NCBI RefSeq assembly: GCF_001831495.1
Contig: NZ_CP017689.1
Span: 1,922,001 to 1,986,000 of the forward strand
From: Thalassotalea crassostreae
Lineage (GTDB): Bacteria > Pseudomonadota > Gammaproteobacteria > Enterobacterales > Alteromonadaceae
DNA length: 64,000 nt
Reading direction: 5' to 3'
Part shown: positions 18,019-27,354 of the stretch, piece by piece
Numbering within the stretch: position 1 is the first letter of the stretch
Layout: every line of letters begins with the position of its first letter
Made by a program: the position numbers and the translations under genes
Notes under the pieces: model-generated
The model's database searches: none
What the model saw: only the letters and a program-made list of their open reading frames with translations
What the model was told of the DNA's origin: nothing

Positions 18019-19047
18019 ATGACAACATTAACAATTACCCGACCTGACGATTGGCACGTACATCTCCGCGATGGCGATGTGTTAGTTGATACTACACGCG
18101 ACATAGGCCGTTATTTTGGCCGAGCGATAATTATGCCAAACTTAGTGCCGCCGGTAATGAATGCAGAGCAAGCAACAGGGTATTACGAGCGCATTAAAGC
18201 GGTAAATGTTAATGATAATTTTGAACCTTTAATGGTGCTTTATCTTACGGACAATACTACAGCTCAAGACATCATTGATGCAAAAGCAACTGGTTTAATT
18301 GTTGCAGCTAAGCTATATCCTGCAGGTGCTACTACTAACTCAGCATCAGGTGTGACGGATATCAACAACATTTATCCAGTATTAAAAGAAATGCAAAAGC
18401 AAGAAATGTTGCTGCTATTACACGGTGAAGTTACAGACAATCATATTGATATTTTCGATCGTGAAAAAGAGTATATTGATCGAATTTTAACGCCAGTTGT
18501 TAACGATTTCCCTGATTTGAAAATTGTCTTAGAACACATCACCACTAAAGATGCTGTGGATTTTGTAAACAGTGCGAGTGATAACGTTGCTGCAACGATC
18601 ACTGCTCATCATTTATTATTTAACCGAAATCATATGCTAGTTGGCGGGATTCGACCGCATTACTTCTGTTTGCCGGTATTAAAGCGCAATATTCACCAAC
18701 ATGCATTGGTTGAAGCTGCTACAAGTGGTAGTAAGAAGTTCTTCTTAGGTACTGATTCAGCGCCTCATACCAAAGAAAATAAAGAAAACGCTTGTGGGTG
18801 TGCTGGTTCATATACTGCTCATGCAGCGATTGAATTGTACGCAGAGGTATTCGAACAAGAGAATGCTCTTGATAAGCTTGAAGGGTTTGCAAGCTTTAAC
18901 GGTCCTGATTTTTACAATTTACCACGTAATACCGATACTATTACATTAGATAAAGTAAGTTGGGATGTGCCAGCTACTATGCCGTTTGGCAGTGACCAGG
19001 TTGTGCCAATTAGAGCTGGTGAACAAATTCACTGGCAAGTAAAGTAA
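18019..19047 (+). CDS. pyrC: Dihydroorotase
   Basis: Zinc enzyme of pyrimidine synthesis (class II, about 340 residues; 342 here). Metal ligands are visible in [11 protein letters not shown] at the N-terminus, the carboxylated lysine in [13 protein letters not shown], the histidine of [19 protein letters not shown] and the aspartate in [14 protein letters not shown]. It is followed 16 bases later by a pterin-synthase-like gene that may be co-transcribed. Confidence 0.97.
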   Translation: MTTLTITRPDDWHVHLRDGDVLVDTTRDIGRYFGRAIIMPNLVPPVMNAEQATGYYERIKAVNVNDNFEPLMVLYLTDNTTAQDIIDAKATGLIVAAKLYPAGATTNSASGVTDINNIYPVLKEMQKQEMLLLLHGEVTDNHIDIFDREKEYIDRILTPVVNDFPDLKIVLEHITTKDAVDFVNSASDNVAATITAHHLLFNRNHMLVGGIRPHYFCLPVLKRNIHQHALVEAATSGSKKFFLGTDSAPHTKENKENACGCAGSYTAHAAIELYAEVFEQENALDKLEGFASFNGPDFYNLPRNTDTITLDKVSWDVPATMPFGSDQVVPIRAGEQIHWQVK

Positions 19048-19063
19048 GCGAAAGGGCAACTAA

Positions 19064-19951
19064 ATGAAGAATATGCAGCTATTCGTTAACGATTTAACCG
19101 TAATAGATTTTTCCTATTTATGCTCGAACAGGGGCGTTGTAGGAGAAAGTTGGATTGTTGACGTGCTGTTAGCAGGCGATCTTAACGCTGAAAGTATGGT
19201 GCTTGATTTTGGAATTGTTAAAAAACAAATTAAGGCAATCATTGATGAAAGTGTCGATCACAAGTTGGTACTACCAACACGAAATAGTGATCTAACCATT
19301 AGTCAATCAGCGAGAGCAGAGCATTTATTTGTCGATTTTGCTATTGCAGACAAAGCAATCTACCTGCAATCTCCTGCACAAGCATTTGCACAAATAGATA
19401 CTGATGAAATCACAGAAGAGTCGGTAACGCGTTACTTAGAAGTTGTTATAAAACAACAACTTCCGGAAAACGTTCAAGGTATTAGTTTAACACTAAGAGC
19501 TGAACAAATTGACGGTGCTTTCTATCATTATACCCACGGTTTAAAGAAACATGATGGTAATTGTCAACGTATAGCCCATGGTCATCGTTCAAAAATTACG
19601 ATTTTAGAAAATGGTAATCGTTCGAAAGAATTAGAAGACAATTGGGCGAATCGTTGGCAAGATATCTATTTGGCAAGTGAAACCGATCGAATTGAATCGG
19701 ACCAAGTTGAGTTATCACAGAGTGCTAAATCAAATTTAACACCCGATCATCAATTCTTTTCTTATTACGCTCCGCAAGGACGTTTTGATATCGCAGTGCC
19801 GACTAATATTTTAGAAGTTGTCGATTGCGATTCTACGGTTGAACTTTTGGCTGATTATATTGCCAGACAAATTAAGAAAACAAAACAAGACTCCCAAATA
19901 CAAGTGGTCGCCTACGAAGGTGTAGGAAAAGGAGCTATCGCTAATGCTTAG
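19064..19951 (+). CDS. Two-domain 6-carboxytetrahydropterin synthase-like protein
   Basis: 295 residues built from two QueD/PTPS-type halves. The N-terminal half keeps the LDFGIVKKQIKAIID and DHKLVLP strands but lacks the zinc histidines: where HGH is expected it reads GVVGESW. The C-terminal half has the zinc and cysteine set (YTHGLKKHDGNCQRIAHGH), STVELLADYIA and the EGVGKGAIA end. Single-domain QueD is about 120 residues, so this is a duplicated and partly degenerate form. A role in queuosine or another pterin pathway is inferred. Its end overlaps the next gene by 8 bases. Confidence 0.75.
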   Translation: MKNMQLFVNDLTVIDFSYLCSNRGVVGESWIVDVLLAGDLNAESMVLDFGIVKKQIKAIIDESVDHKLVLPTRNSDLTISQSARAEHLFVDFAIADKAIYLQSPAQAFAQIDTDEITEESVTRYLEVVIKQQLPENVQGISLTLRAEQIDGAFYHYTHGLKKHDGNCQRIAHGHRSKITILENGNRSKELEDNWANRWQDIYLASETDRIESDQVELSQSAKSNLTPDHQFFSYYAPQGRFDIAVPTNILEVVDCDSTVELLADYIARQIKKTKQDSQIQVVAYEGVGKGAIANA

Positions 19952-20855
19952 AATAAACATGTCTAAACAAAAAATACTAAAACACAAAGCATCAAAAAAG
20001 TTATTGTTACCAATAATTTCTTCACTTTTCGCACTAGGTTTTACTCATAGTGCATTAGCGAAAGTTGAATTGAAACTTGATGGCGACATTTTACAAGGTT
20101 CGATGGTCGTTGGTAAAACGACACCTAATAGTAAAGTCTTTTTCGATGATGATCCGTTAAAAGTTTCAAGACACGGGTTGTTTACTTTTGGTTTTTCTCG
20201 TGATGATGAAAGTAACCATAAGTTATTGATCGTTAATGAGAATAATGAAAAACTTGTGCAATATTTGAAACCTAAATCTCGTACTTATAATGTACAACGA
20301 ATCGAAGGCATAGATAAGAAAATTATGTCGCCAAGTAAAGAGGCTTTGGCTCAAATCAAAAGCGACGGAATAAAGATCCGTGCGGCAAGGGCGATTGCAT
20401 CCGATAACATTGATTTTGCCCATGGTTTTAAAGCACCAGCAACCGGTCGTATTACTGGCGTATATGGAAGTCAAAGAATATACAATGGCGTACCCAAAAA
20501 CCCTCATTATGGTTTAGATTATGCGGGTCCTAAAGGGACTTCAGTATTTGCTCCAGCAGCAGGAGTTATCACATTATGGGAACCTGCAATGTTTTATTCA
20601 GGCGGTACCTTAGTAATCGATCATGGTCATGGCATCACCTCAACATTTTTACATCTAAGTGATTCTAAAGTACAAGTTGGTGATCGTGTATTACAAGGAC
20701 AAGATGTTGCAATGATAGGCTCTACAGGAAGGTCAACAGGGCCTCATTTAGATTGGCGAATCAATTGGCATAACGTTCGTTTAGACCCCGCATTAGTGCT
20801 TAACTTAAAGAATATGAAAACTTTTAAACAAAAAAAGCAGCAAAGCGCTGAGTAG
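19944..20855 (+). CDS. M23 family (LytM) peptidase, secreted
   Basis: 303 residues. A basic N-terminus and one hydrophobic stretch ending in HSALA (about residues 25-38) act as signal peptide or anchor. The LytM domain occupies roughly residues 165-290 with zinc ligands in HYGLDYAGP, the LHLSD histidine, and the end motif GPHLDWRINW, the HLDW variant of the HxH motif typical of this subfamily. Such proteins cut peptidoglycan cross-links or activate amidases. The start at 19944 has GGAG upstream and overlaps the preceding gene; a second ATG at 19959 has no such site. Confidence 0.88.
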   Translation: MLRINMSKQKILKHKASKKLLLPIISSLFALGFTHSALAKVELKLDGDILQGSMVVGKTTPNSKVFFDDDPLKVSRHGLFTFGFSRDDESNHKLLIVNENNEKLVQYLKPKSRTYNVQRIEGIDKKIMSPSKEALAQIKSDGIKIRAARAIASDNIDFAHGFKAPATGRITGVYGSQRIYNGVPKNPHYGLDYAGPKGTSVFAPAAGVITLWEPAMFYSGGTLVIDHGHGITSTFLHLSDSKVQVGDRVLQGQDVAMIGSTGRSTGPHLDWRINWHNVRLDPALVLNLKNMKTFKQKKQQSAE

Positions 20856-20887
20856 AGAATAAAAGCATACTCAGTGACATAGACATA

Positions 20888-20914
20888 AAAAAAGGGCGCT
20901 TCGGTGCCCTTTAT
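20888..20914. terminator. Bidirectional terminator
   Basis: AAAGGGCGC / GTGCCCTTT stem (one G-U) closed by a TTCG tetraloop, with A and T runs on the two sides, between the M23 peptidase and the convergent recombinase gene. Confidence 0.85.
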
Positions 20915-20936
20915 TTGTAATGGTTTTTGGTTTTGT

Positions 20937-22214
20937 TCAACGACTTTCAATAAGACGTTTTTTACCAGACTTAGCGCGCTCTAAGTGATCAGACTGTACA
21001 TAAACTCTGTCTGTTGTGCCCATACTCGCATGGCCCAGTTCATCTGCCATATGTTTTAACGGTCTAGATTCTATGTCCATTGAAGCGCCAGTGTGTCGTA
21101 ACCAGTGAGTTGTTGCTTCTTTTAACGTTTGCGCTTCATCGTTAAAACCTTCTTGAACCATTTGCTGATAAGCAAAATCAAAGGCTTGCTGTACTACACG
21201 TCTTAACTGCCGTGACGTCGGTCCACCAGAGCCTTTAATTTTATTAATCAAGGGATCGGTTTCACTCGATAAAGGGAAGCCATTTAAACCACGGCTTTCA
21301 CGGTAACGATGTAAGTATTTTAAAAACGAGTCGGGGACTGATACATCACGCTGTTTAGAGCCTTTACCGAATACTTTAAACCAATGGTTTTTATCTTTAT
21401 CCTGCCAAAAATGTCCCATTACTGGCGACCAATTACTGCGTTCAGAAAGCTCTGAAACCCTTAAATATAGCGTTTTTAGCGAAGCGATGATGAATAAAGT
21501 GCGCTCATGATCTTCGTTATCATCGGCCATTTTAGTGGTGCTTTCTAAGATATAATCCCACTGTAAGCTCGATAGACGTTTAACTTCTGTAAAAGAGCTA
21601 TCTTTGATCAGATACGGGCAATCTTTTTTAACTGAAGCAATGGCGTTTCCAAAGGCATAATCTTCAGTAACTAAGTAGTCGTAAAAGACATTCAGTACTG
21701 AAAATGTCGCTTTAAGATTATCCTGGGAACACTGATAGTTTTGCTTTTTCTTTTGAAAGTCGATGTTATCAAGGCGTTGCGCTTTAGGGATTTTGATTGT
21801 AAAAGGACGCCAGTTTTCGTTAACCGACCGAATGCCATTACGGTTTTCATAACGAGCGTAGACGTTAGTAGCTATCCATTGGTGTGGAGGTTTATGGACG
21901 AAATCAATATAAGACTCTAAATCTCTGCGTTTTAATTGCACTACAGATTTTTTAGCAACGAGCCAAGCCCATAGTAAAAATTTTTCAGTTTCGCCGCGAA
22001 ACAAATTATAGGTAGCTTCATTACGACGTCCTTTAGATTGTAAAAACTCTTTGGTGTACTTATAGTCGTCGACTGCATCATCAACATCATCGGTGACTGA
22101 TTCAACAAATATTTTTACGTTAGGATTATCATCTGAAAATAATTGGTTTTTGTGGAGTTGCTGAAAATGACGGTGAGAGTCAAATAATGGTTCGGCATTA
22201 AAGAGTTCGGACAT
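20937..22214 (-). CDS. Tyrosine recombinase / integrase
   Basis: 425 residues. The C-terminal catalytic domain shows the first arginine in LYLRVSELSE, the central KGSKQRDVSVP lysine region, HWLRHTGAS (H-x-x-R) and LGHASMGTTDRVYV with the nucleophilic tyrosine. An N-terminal SAM-like core-binding domain precedes it (about 40-190). It is longer than XerC/XerD (~300) and lacks the extra helix of integron integrases. No phage, plasmid or cassette genes adjoin it, so it is either a lone chromosomal recombinase or the relic of an element. It is 499 bases from letB. Confidence 0.88.
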   Translation of the reverse strand: MSELFNAEPLFDSHRHFQQLHKNQLFSDDNPNVKIFVESVTDDVDDAVDDYKYTKEFLQSKGRRNEATYNLFRGETEKFLLWAWLVAKKSVVQLKRRDLESYIDFVHKPPHQWIATNVYARYENRNGIRSVNENWRPFTIKIPKAQRLDNIDFQKKKQNYQCSQDNLKATFSVLNVFYDYLVTEDYAFGNAIASVKKDCPYLIKDSSFTEVKRLSSLQWDYILESTTKMADDNEDHERTLFIIASLKTLYLRVSELSERSNWSPVMGHFWQDKDKNHWFKVFGKGSKQRDVSVPDSFLKYLHRYRESRGLNGFPLSSETDPLINKIKGSGGPTSRQLRRVVQQAFDFAYQQMVQEGFNDEAQTLKEATTHWLRHTGASMDIESRPLKHMADELGHASMGTTDRVYVQSDHLERAKSGKKRLIESR

Positions 22215-22410
22215 AACTTATCAATTCGCTTTTATTGTTGTTTGTATGTTTTGTTCATACCAATGTTTTTAAAACTAAAGATTCATTGATACGAGCAATT
22301 AAGCTGTTTGAACCAAGATATTGGATAAATAGCTAAAATCACTGAAAACCAGTAATTCCAGATTTTATTAATCAATACAAGGATTAGTCTATGCTATCGT
22401 TTATAATATT

Positions 22411-22442
22411 AAATGTCCACTAATTAACATTAACGGACATTT
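22411..22442. repeat. Inverted repeat AAATGTCC / GGACATTT upstream of the recombinase
   Basis: Perfect 8-bp arms around a 16-base AT-rich centre, about 200 bases upstream of the recombinase start. Arms and spacing could suit an operator or a tyrosine-recombinase core site; neither is shown by the sequence. Confidence 0.5.
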
Positions 22443-22642
22443 GAGTGGGAGATATCGGCCTTTGTTAATCCTAGTACGTTAAATTTAACGTATTTGTTCG
22501 CACTTTAATTAAATATACATAACTAGCTAAAACTATCACGAATGGTTTCTCTAATTGTATTACACGACGTTTTTAAACTCTTAGTTTCTTTAGTTTCTAA
22601 TTGCCGACTATATTCGTAATTAGCATTGCAAAATTTAAATCA

Positions 22643-22676
22643 AAAAAAAGCAGATATCTCTAACTGCTATTTTTTA
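22643..22676 (-). terminator. Likely terminator of the letAB operon
   Basis: AGCAG / CTGCT stem extended by A-T pairs, followed on the minus strand by eight Ts, 38 bases after the letB stop. Confidence 0.55.
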
Positions 22677-22713
22677 ATTTTTACTTTGTTTCTTGAACCG
22701 ATCTATTTGAATG

Positions 22714-25700
22714 TTAACCTTTTGAATCTTCACCAGGTTGATGAATTAATGGTTCATGCATTTCTTCAATTGGTTTAGTTAACGTTGGATTCCATTCTAA
22801 CCAACTTTCATCAGCTTCATCGTATAATGGAAATTGGTCTCCATCAGTTGCTAATGTTTCTTTATTCGATTCTGGTGTTACAAAAGCAACACCGCCGGCA
22901 AGAATTGTGTCCATCGATTCAGTTTCAATATTCATCCCAGAAAATAACCCAGCTTCAACTTTAATGCCGCTAGCGTTGTAAAACTTAGAGTCCTTAGATA
23001 CTAGGTGTTTATATTGCTCATCAATATTTAGATAAACATTTACACCATTAGCATTCTCGTTAAGCTCTATACCAAGAACACGTCCAACTTTGATTTGGCG
23101 ATATAACACTGGATTATCCGGCTGAATTGAGCCTTTAACTGAAGTCGTTAAGGTTAAGTTAGTTCCGGACGGTACTTGTTTTAGTGCCGGAGCCTGCAAT
23201 AATCCTTTAAATTCAACAGATTGTTCGCCGTTACCTGGCATTACTCCAATATAATTACCGGTAAAGTAGGCTTTAGCATTGGCTACACGGGCAACACTTA
23301 CTTCAGGTTTTACTAACCAGAACTGCGTGTTTGTCTGAGTGAATTGGCTATATTTATCTGAAATATCAAGGGTTAATTTTGTTGACATTAGATCGCTAGT
23401 AACTTCTAAATTCTTTACCGAGCCTATGGTATGGCCGTTATAATCAACGTTAGCGCCCCTTTGAATATCAATCACTTCGTTAAACGTAACGGTAATTAAT
23501 TTACCAGTTTGAAATATAACCTCATTGTTTTCGTATAATTCAAAAATATCCATTTCTTCAGCTAAATTATTGAAATCTGCATAGTCGTTATTAAGTGCTA
23601 AGCCACCTCTAAGGATACTTTGCAAGCTTTCTGTTTGAACGTTTAGTCCTTTTAAATTTGCTTTAACATTAAAGCCACTTGCTTGGTGAAATTTAGATGT
23701 TTTACTGACTAAATATCTAAATCTTTCAGCAATTGTTGCCGAGATATCAACGGTTAAACCATCTTTATTCAAGTTAACGGTATCTACAAAACCGATAACC
23801 ATTTTTTTATAGCTAATAGGTGAACCTTTCTCAACCGAGGTGCCGTACTTTGCATGCAACCTCAATTGTAAACCTTCGTCTGTAGCTTCAGATTCTGGGG
23901 CCTTTCTTAGCAAAGTAAAGTGATTTTTAAGAGCACCTTCACCAGGTTTAACCTGTAGAAACATCCCCGTCAATAAAGCATTAAAACCTGCGATATTTCC
24001 TGCTGTCAAATTCGGTTCCACAATCCAAATCTTCGAGGATTCTTTAAATAAGTTATTGTAATCTGATTGGTAACCGATTGTTACAATTGAACTTTTAAAG
24101 TCTGAACTCGGTTTTACTGACTTAACGGTACCAATATGTTTTTCGCCAAATTTTAACTTTGTTAAACCTGGAATAATTTCATAACTTAAAGGCGCTATAA
24201 TAGTCACAACTTCTGTATTTAGTGCTTCTTCCAAATTACGGTTCATAACAAATCGATGTCCGTCTTTTACAGAAGATGAGTTTTCAAAATCAATGGTATG
24301 GAATGAAATACCACCAGTCATTAATGCTTGTATTGGTGAGGTACGAATAGAAAAGCTTTTTAATGAACCATTAACCTCAATCCCCCCTTGTTCATAAAAC
24401 ACTGACGAAGAGTTAACTAACGACTCATATTCTGGCTCAATGAAGATGTGTACATCAAAACTTCGTTTATCAGCAGCAAGTTTATGATCTTGAACAGAAC
24501 CTACCCGTAAGTTTTTGTAAAATACAGGTACACCAAAACTTAAAGAATCGACATTATCGGCGGTAATATTAAGGTGTAAACCTTTTTCTTTGAAATCAAG
24601 AGGCGGCGCAGATGGTAAAACATCGAATTCTCGAGATGGTTCACCATCCCCTATTCTAAATGCAACGTATGAACCACTAAGTAATCGGTCAATATTAGAC
24701 ACACCAGCTAAGCTTATAGACGGCTTAACCAACCAAAAGTCCATTCCTGATAATAAATATGGCTCTAATCTTGGATCGATTAATACGCTTGCCGTAACGC
24801 CGCCACGGGCTTGGTTATATACAAAATCTTCAACTACGCCAACTTCAACGCCTTCAAAAATAACTTTAGTTATACCAGCTTTAATACCCGAATTCTTTGG
24901 AAAGTGCATTTTAACGGTTATGCCTGATTTTGCCTCATCAAAACCTTCATATAACGGATACTCAGTAAAGTTTTGAACAATAGTTGTTGTATCACCTAAC
25001 TCCGGTGTTTCAAATGCTATACCGCCACCAATAACTGATGCCATTGATTGTGTGCGAACCTTAAAACCAGATAAATCACCGGTCATTTCAATGCCACTGG
25101 CGTTCCAAAAACGCGTATTAAGCTTAATTAAATCACGGTATTCTTCTTCAATTAAAAGGTTTATTTTTATGTGGCTTTTGTCTTTAGAGAACTCGTACGA
25201 ATATACTTCACCTACTTGGATTTGTTTATAGAATATTTTACTGCCGTGTGTAATTGAACCAAGCTCTTTCGCGTGCAAGGTAATGTGCAAACCAGCCGCA
25301 TCTTCTGATTTTGGTGGTGGCTGTTTTAATGAAGTATATTCTCTAACTTGAGTTTCACCTTCCATTGGCAGCATTTCAAAATAATTACCAGTGATAACTG
25401 TATCTAATCCAGAAACGCCTGATAAACTTATTTCTGGCTTTACTAACCAAAACAAAGTGTTTTCCGTAAGGTATTGTTTTGTGCTTTGCTTAAGCTCAAC
25501 CGTGGCTAAAACCGTTTGCAAGTCTTCAGTCATATCAAGATCGGTTACTAAACCGATAGGAAAACCTTTAAAACGAACCTCAGTTTTACCCGCAACAATG
25601 CCTTCAGCGCTCGTGGTCTTTATAATAATATCGACGCCAGCCTCAGAAAAAGACTTAAATACAAGCCACAAAGCTATTAATACCGCGAGAACCGGCAATA

Positions 25701-25755
25701 GCCAAATTGAAGATATTGGCGATTTATTTGTTAAAACTACTTCAGCATCTTTCAT
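22714..25755 (-). CDS. letB: LetB-type intermembrane lipid transport protein with eight MCE domains
   Basis: 1013 residues. One transmembrane helix (about 17-36) anchors it in the inner membrane; the rest is a run of MCE domains spaced about 115-125 residues, beginning near 42, 153, 270, 385, 500, 618, 738 and 855. Odd-numbered ones carry a FWLVKPEIS-like strand, even ones a F-x-x-(A/Q)-S/G-G segment with S-(M/L)-x-(S/T)-(I/V)-(I/L)-x-GG. E. coli LetB (YebT) has seven such domains in 877 residues, stacked as a tube across the periplasm, so this copy has one extra ring. It starts four bases after the second LetA-like gene. Confidence 0.9.
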   Translation of the reverse strand: MKDAEVVLTNKSPISSIWLLPVLAVLIALWLVFKSFSEAGVDIIIKTTSAEGIVAGKTEVRFKGFPIGLVTDLDMTEDLQTVLATVELKQSTKQYLTENTLFWLVKPEISLSGVSGLDTVITGNYFEMLPMEGETQVREYTSLKQPPPKSEDAAGLHITLHAKELGSITHGSKIFYKQIQVGEVYSYEFSKDKSHIKINLLIEEEYRDLIKLNTRFWNASGIEMTGDLSGFKVRTQSMASVIGGGIAFETPELGDTTTIVQNFTEYPLYEGFDEAKSGITVKMHFPKNSGIKAGITKVIFEGVEVGVVEDFVYNQARGGVTASVLIDPRLEPYLLSGMDFWLVKPSISLAGVSNIDRLLSGSYVAFRIGDGEPSREFDVLPSAPPLDFKEKGLHLNITADNVDSLSFGVPVFYKNLRVGSVQDHKLAADKRSFDVHIFIEPEYESLVNSSSVFYEQGGIEVNGSLKSFSIRTSPIQALMTGGISFHTIDFENSSSVKDGHRFVMNRNLEEALNTEVVTIIAPLSYEIIPGLTKLKFGEKHIGTVKSVKPSSDFKSSIVTIGYQSDYNNLFKESSKIWIVEPNLTAGNIAGFNALLTGMFLQVKPGEGALKNHFTLLRKAPESEATDEGLQLRLHAKYGTSVEKGSPISYKKMVIGFVDTVNLNKDGLTVDISATIAERFRYLVSKTSKFHQASGFNVKANLKGLNVQTESLQSILRGGLALNNDYADFNNLAEEMDIFELYENNEVIFQTGKLITVTFNEVIDIQRGANVDYNGHTIGSVKNLEVTSDLMSTKLTLDISDKYSQFTQTNTQFWLVKPEVSVARVANAKAYFTGNYIGVMPGNGEQSVEFKGLLQAPALKQVPSGTNLTLTTSVKGSIQPDNPVLYRQIKVGRVLGIELNENANGVNVYLNIDEQYKHLVSKDSKFYNASGIKVEAGLFSGMNIETESMDTILAGGVAFVTPESNKETLATDGDQFPLYDEADESWLEWNPTLTKPIEEMHEPLIHQPGEDSKG

Positions 25756-25759
25756 AACA

Positions 25760-26419
25760 TTATTTTTCTTTTATTGGTTTATCAGGAGTATCTTTATCCC
25801 AGATTAAACGAGGATCAAAACAGTTTGCGGCAAATATAGTTAGTATAACCATTACGCCAAAAGCAGTAGCGCCAGGTCCTGCGATTATTTCAACCACAGA
25901 TCCAATTTCAACTAAGGCAACAAGTAATGCGACTACGAATACATCCAACATAGACCAACGACCGAAAATCTCGATATATCGGTACATTTTAGTTCGTTGA
26001 AGTTTAGTTAACTTAGATGGATTTCGTAAAGACCATAGCAATACTAATAACCCAATAATTTTAGCCAATGGAACAACAAAGCTGGCAATGAAAACAATTG
26101 CAGCGATCGGGTACATGCCAAACTTTAGTAACAATACGATGCCAGACAATATTGTATCTGGCTGACCTTTTCCGAAATAGAGTATCGTCATTATCGGATA
26201 CATGTTTGCTGGAAAAAACGCTATTAATGAACAAATGGTCCATGCCCAGCAGCGCTGCAGTGAGTTATTCTTTCGCTGCTCAATTTTGCTATCACAACGC
26301 GGACAATAATTATTTACATCTTGCTGATACTGACTAACTAAATGACAGGCGGGACAAGCTGCTAAGCCTTTTTCCATTGCTGTAGTCACACTTACTTCGT
26401 TATCGCTCATCGAAGTCAT
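25760..26419 (-). CDS. PqiA/LetA domain protein (second half of LetA)
   Basis: 219 residues with one zinc-ribbon (CPACHLVSQY ... YCPRCDSKIEQR, four cysteines) and four hydrophobic helices. This equals one of the two PqiA units that are fused in E. coli LetA (YebS, ~427 residues). The frame overlaps the upstream half by 20 bases (or 11 if it starts at the ATG at 26410), and letB follows four bases on. LetA-type proteins are the inner-membrane partners that load lipid into LetB. Confidence 0.88.
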   Translation of the reverse strand: MTSMSDNEVSVTTAMEKGLAACPACHLVSQYQQDVNNYCPRCDSKIEQRKNNSLQRCWAWTICSLIAFFPANMYPIMTILYFGKGQPDTILSGIVLLLKFGMYPIAAIVFIASFVVPLAKIIGLLVLLWSLRNPSKLTKLQRTKMYRYIEIFGRWSMLDVFVVALLVALVEIGSVVEIIAGPGATAFGVMVILTIFAANCFDPRLIWDKDTPDKPIKEK

Positions 26420-27047
26420 CCCAAATTAGTTGTTTATCTAACGTTATCTTTAGTGAAAGTACGCAAAGCATTAGACCAGAAAAACACAATAAGCCTAAAT
26501 TGAATGACAGATCCGCCATGTCTTTAAGCTTTATTATAGAAACAAGAATTCCAATTAAAAATACTTCAAGCATTTCCCAGCTATCTACGTGATGATAAAA
26601 CAGCATTAGGTTTTTATACCAAGGTTCGCTATGTCGATTCAGCTTGTGTCCTAAACAAATCGTAAAACTTGCTGATAGCTTAATTAATGGTGTTAGAAAA
26701 CAAAATAAAAATATCGAAGTTGCAACGAAAAACAATTCGCTATTCCACAACGCTATAATTGCTGAAAAAAGACTCGCCGAGCTTTCAACCGATAACAGCT
26801 TCATTGTCATCAACGGACTAAACACAGCTGGAACAAAAAACATCAAACCAGCGAAGCTTACCGCTAATGTTTTATTAATAGAGTCATGTTTTCGCTCTAC
26901 AATGCCATGATTGCAACGTGGACACTTAGCTACCTGCCCTTCATCTATAGAGTCAATTGTTACTAAAGCGTCACATTCATGACAAGCAAACTGTTTTTGC
27001 TTCAAATTTTTGTTCTCAAAATAATGTAATAAATTGTTAATATACAT
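26400..27047 (-). CDS. PqiA/LetA domain protein (first half of LetA)
   Basis: 215 residues with a zinc-ribbon (CHECDALVTI ... KCPRCNHGIVERK) and four hydrophobic helices. First gene of the three-gene lipid-transport operon. Together with the next frame it gives the two-unit LetA of E. coli; the junction is a clean stop with a restart in another frame and both halves keep full motifs, so it reads as two genes rather than damage. Confidence 0.88.
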   Translation of the reverse strand: MYINNLLHYFENKNLKQKQFACHECDALVTIDSIDEGQVAKCPRCNHGIVERKHDSINKTLAVSFAGLMFFVPAVFSPLMTMKLLSVESSASLFSAIIALWNSELFFVATSIFLFCFLTPLIKLSASFTICLGHKLNRHSEPWYKNLMLFYHHVDSWEMLEVFLIGILVSIIKLKDMADLSFNLGLLCFSGLMLCVLSLKITLDKQLIWDDFDER

Positions 27048-27354
27048 AACGTTTTCTTATAACAACCATTTTTAAAGATATTTGCTCACAAGGCAAGTAA
27101 TATCTGACCTTGTCAACCAAATGTACGGTTATTAACCATCTTGAGTGGCTATTTATTGCACAACAATGTAATTTTGATATTACAACTTGATGATTTTTAT
27201 TAGAAAAGTGCTATTTCAATACAAATAATTACTTGCATACTGAGCAAATTAAACTAATACTTAACTCACGTAGGCAGTTTTGTGTCTGCTAAATTTAAAA
27301 TAAAAAAACAATCAACCTATACCTAGGTTTGTATTTGTCGTTAAGGAAATTAAA
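27048..27354. other. Divergent promoter region of letA and the MipA gene
   Basis: 307 bases without a reading frame. AT-rich, with an AAGGA ahead of the MipA start codon. No clear operator or hairpin was seen. Confidence 0.5.

Larger units (their letters stand above)
22215..22713. other. Gene-free region between recombinase and letB
   Basis: No convincing reading frame in 499 bases. It contains the inverted repeat at 22411-22442, the likely letB terminator at 22643-22676 and AT-rich sequence that must hold the recombinase promoter. No attachment-site duplication was noticed inside the window. Confidence 0.6.

Noticed and set aside
26400..26419. Frameshift in a single letA gene
   Set aside because: Each half has a complete zinc-ribbon and helix set, with a stop and overlapping restart typical of coupled genes. 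A sequencing error is not excluded.
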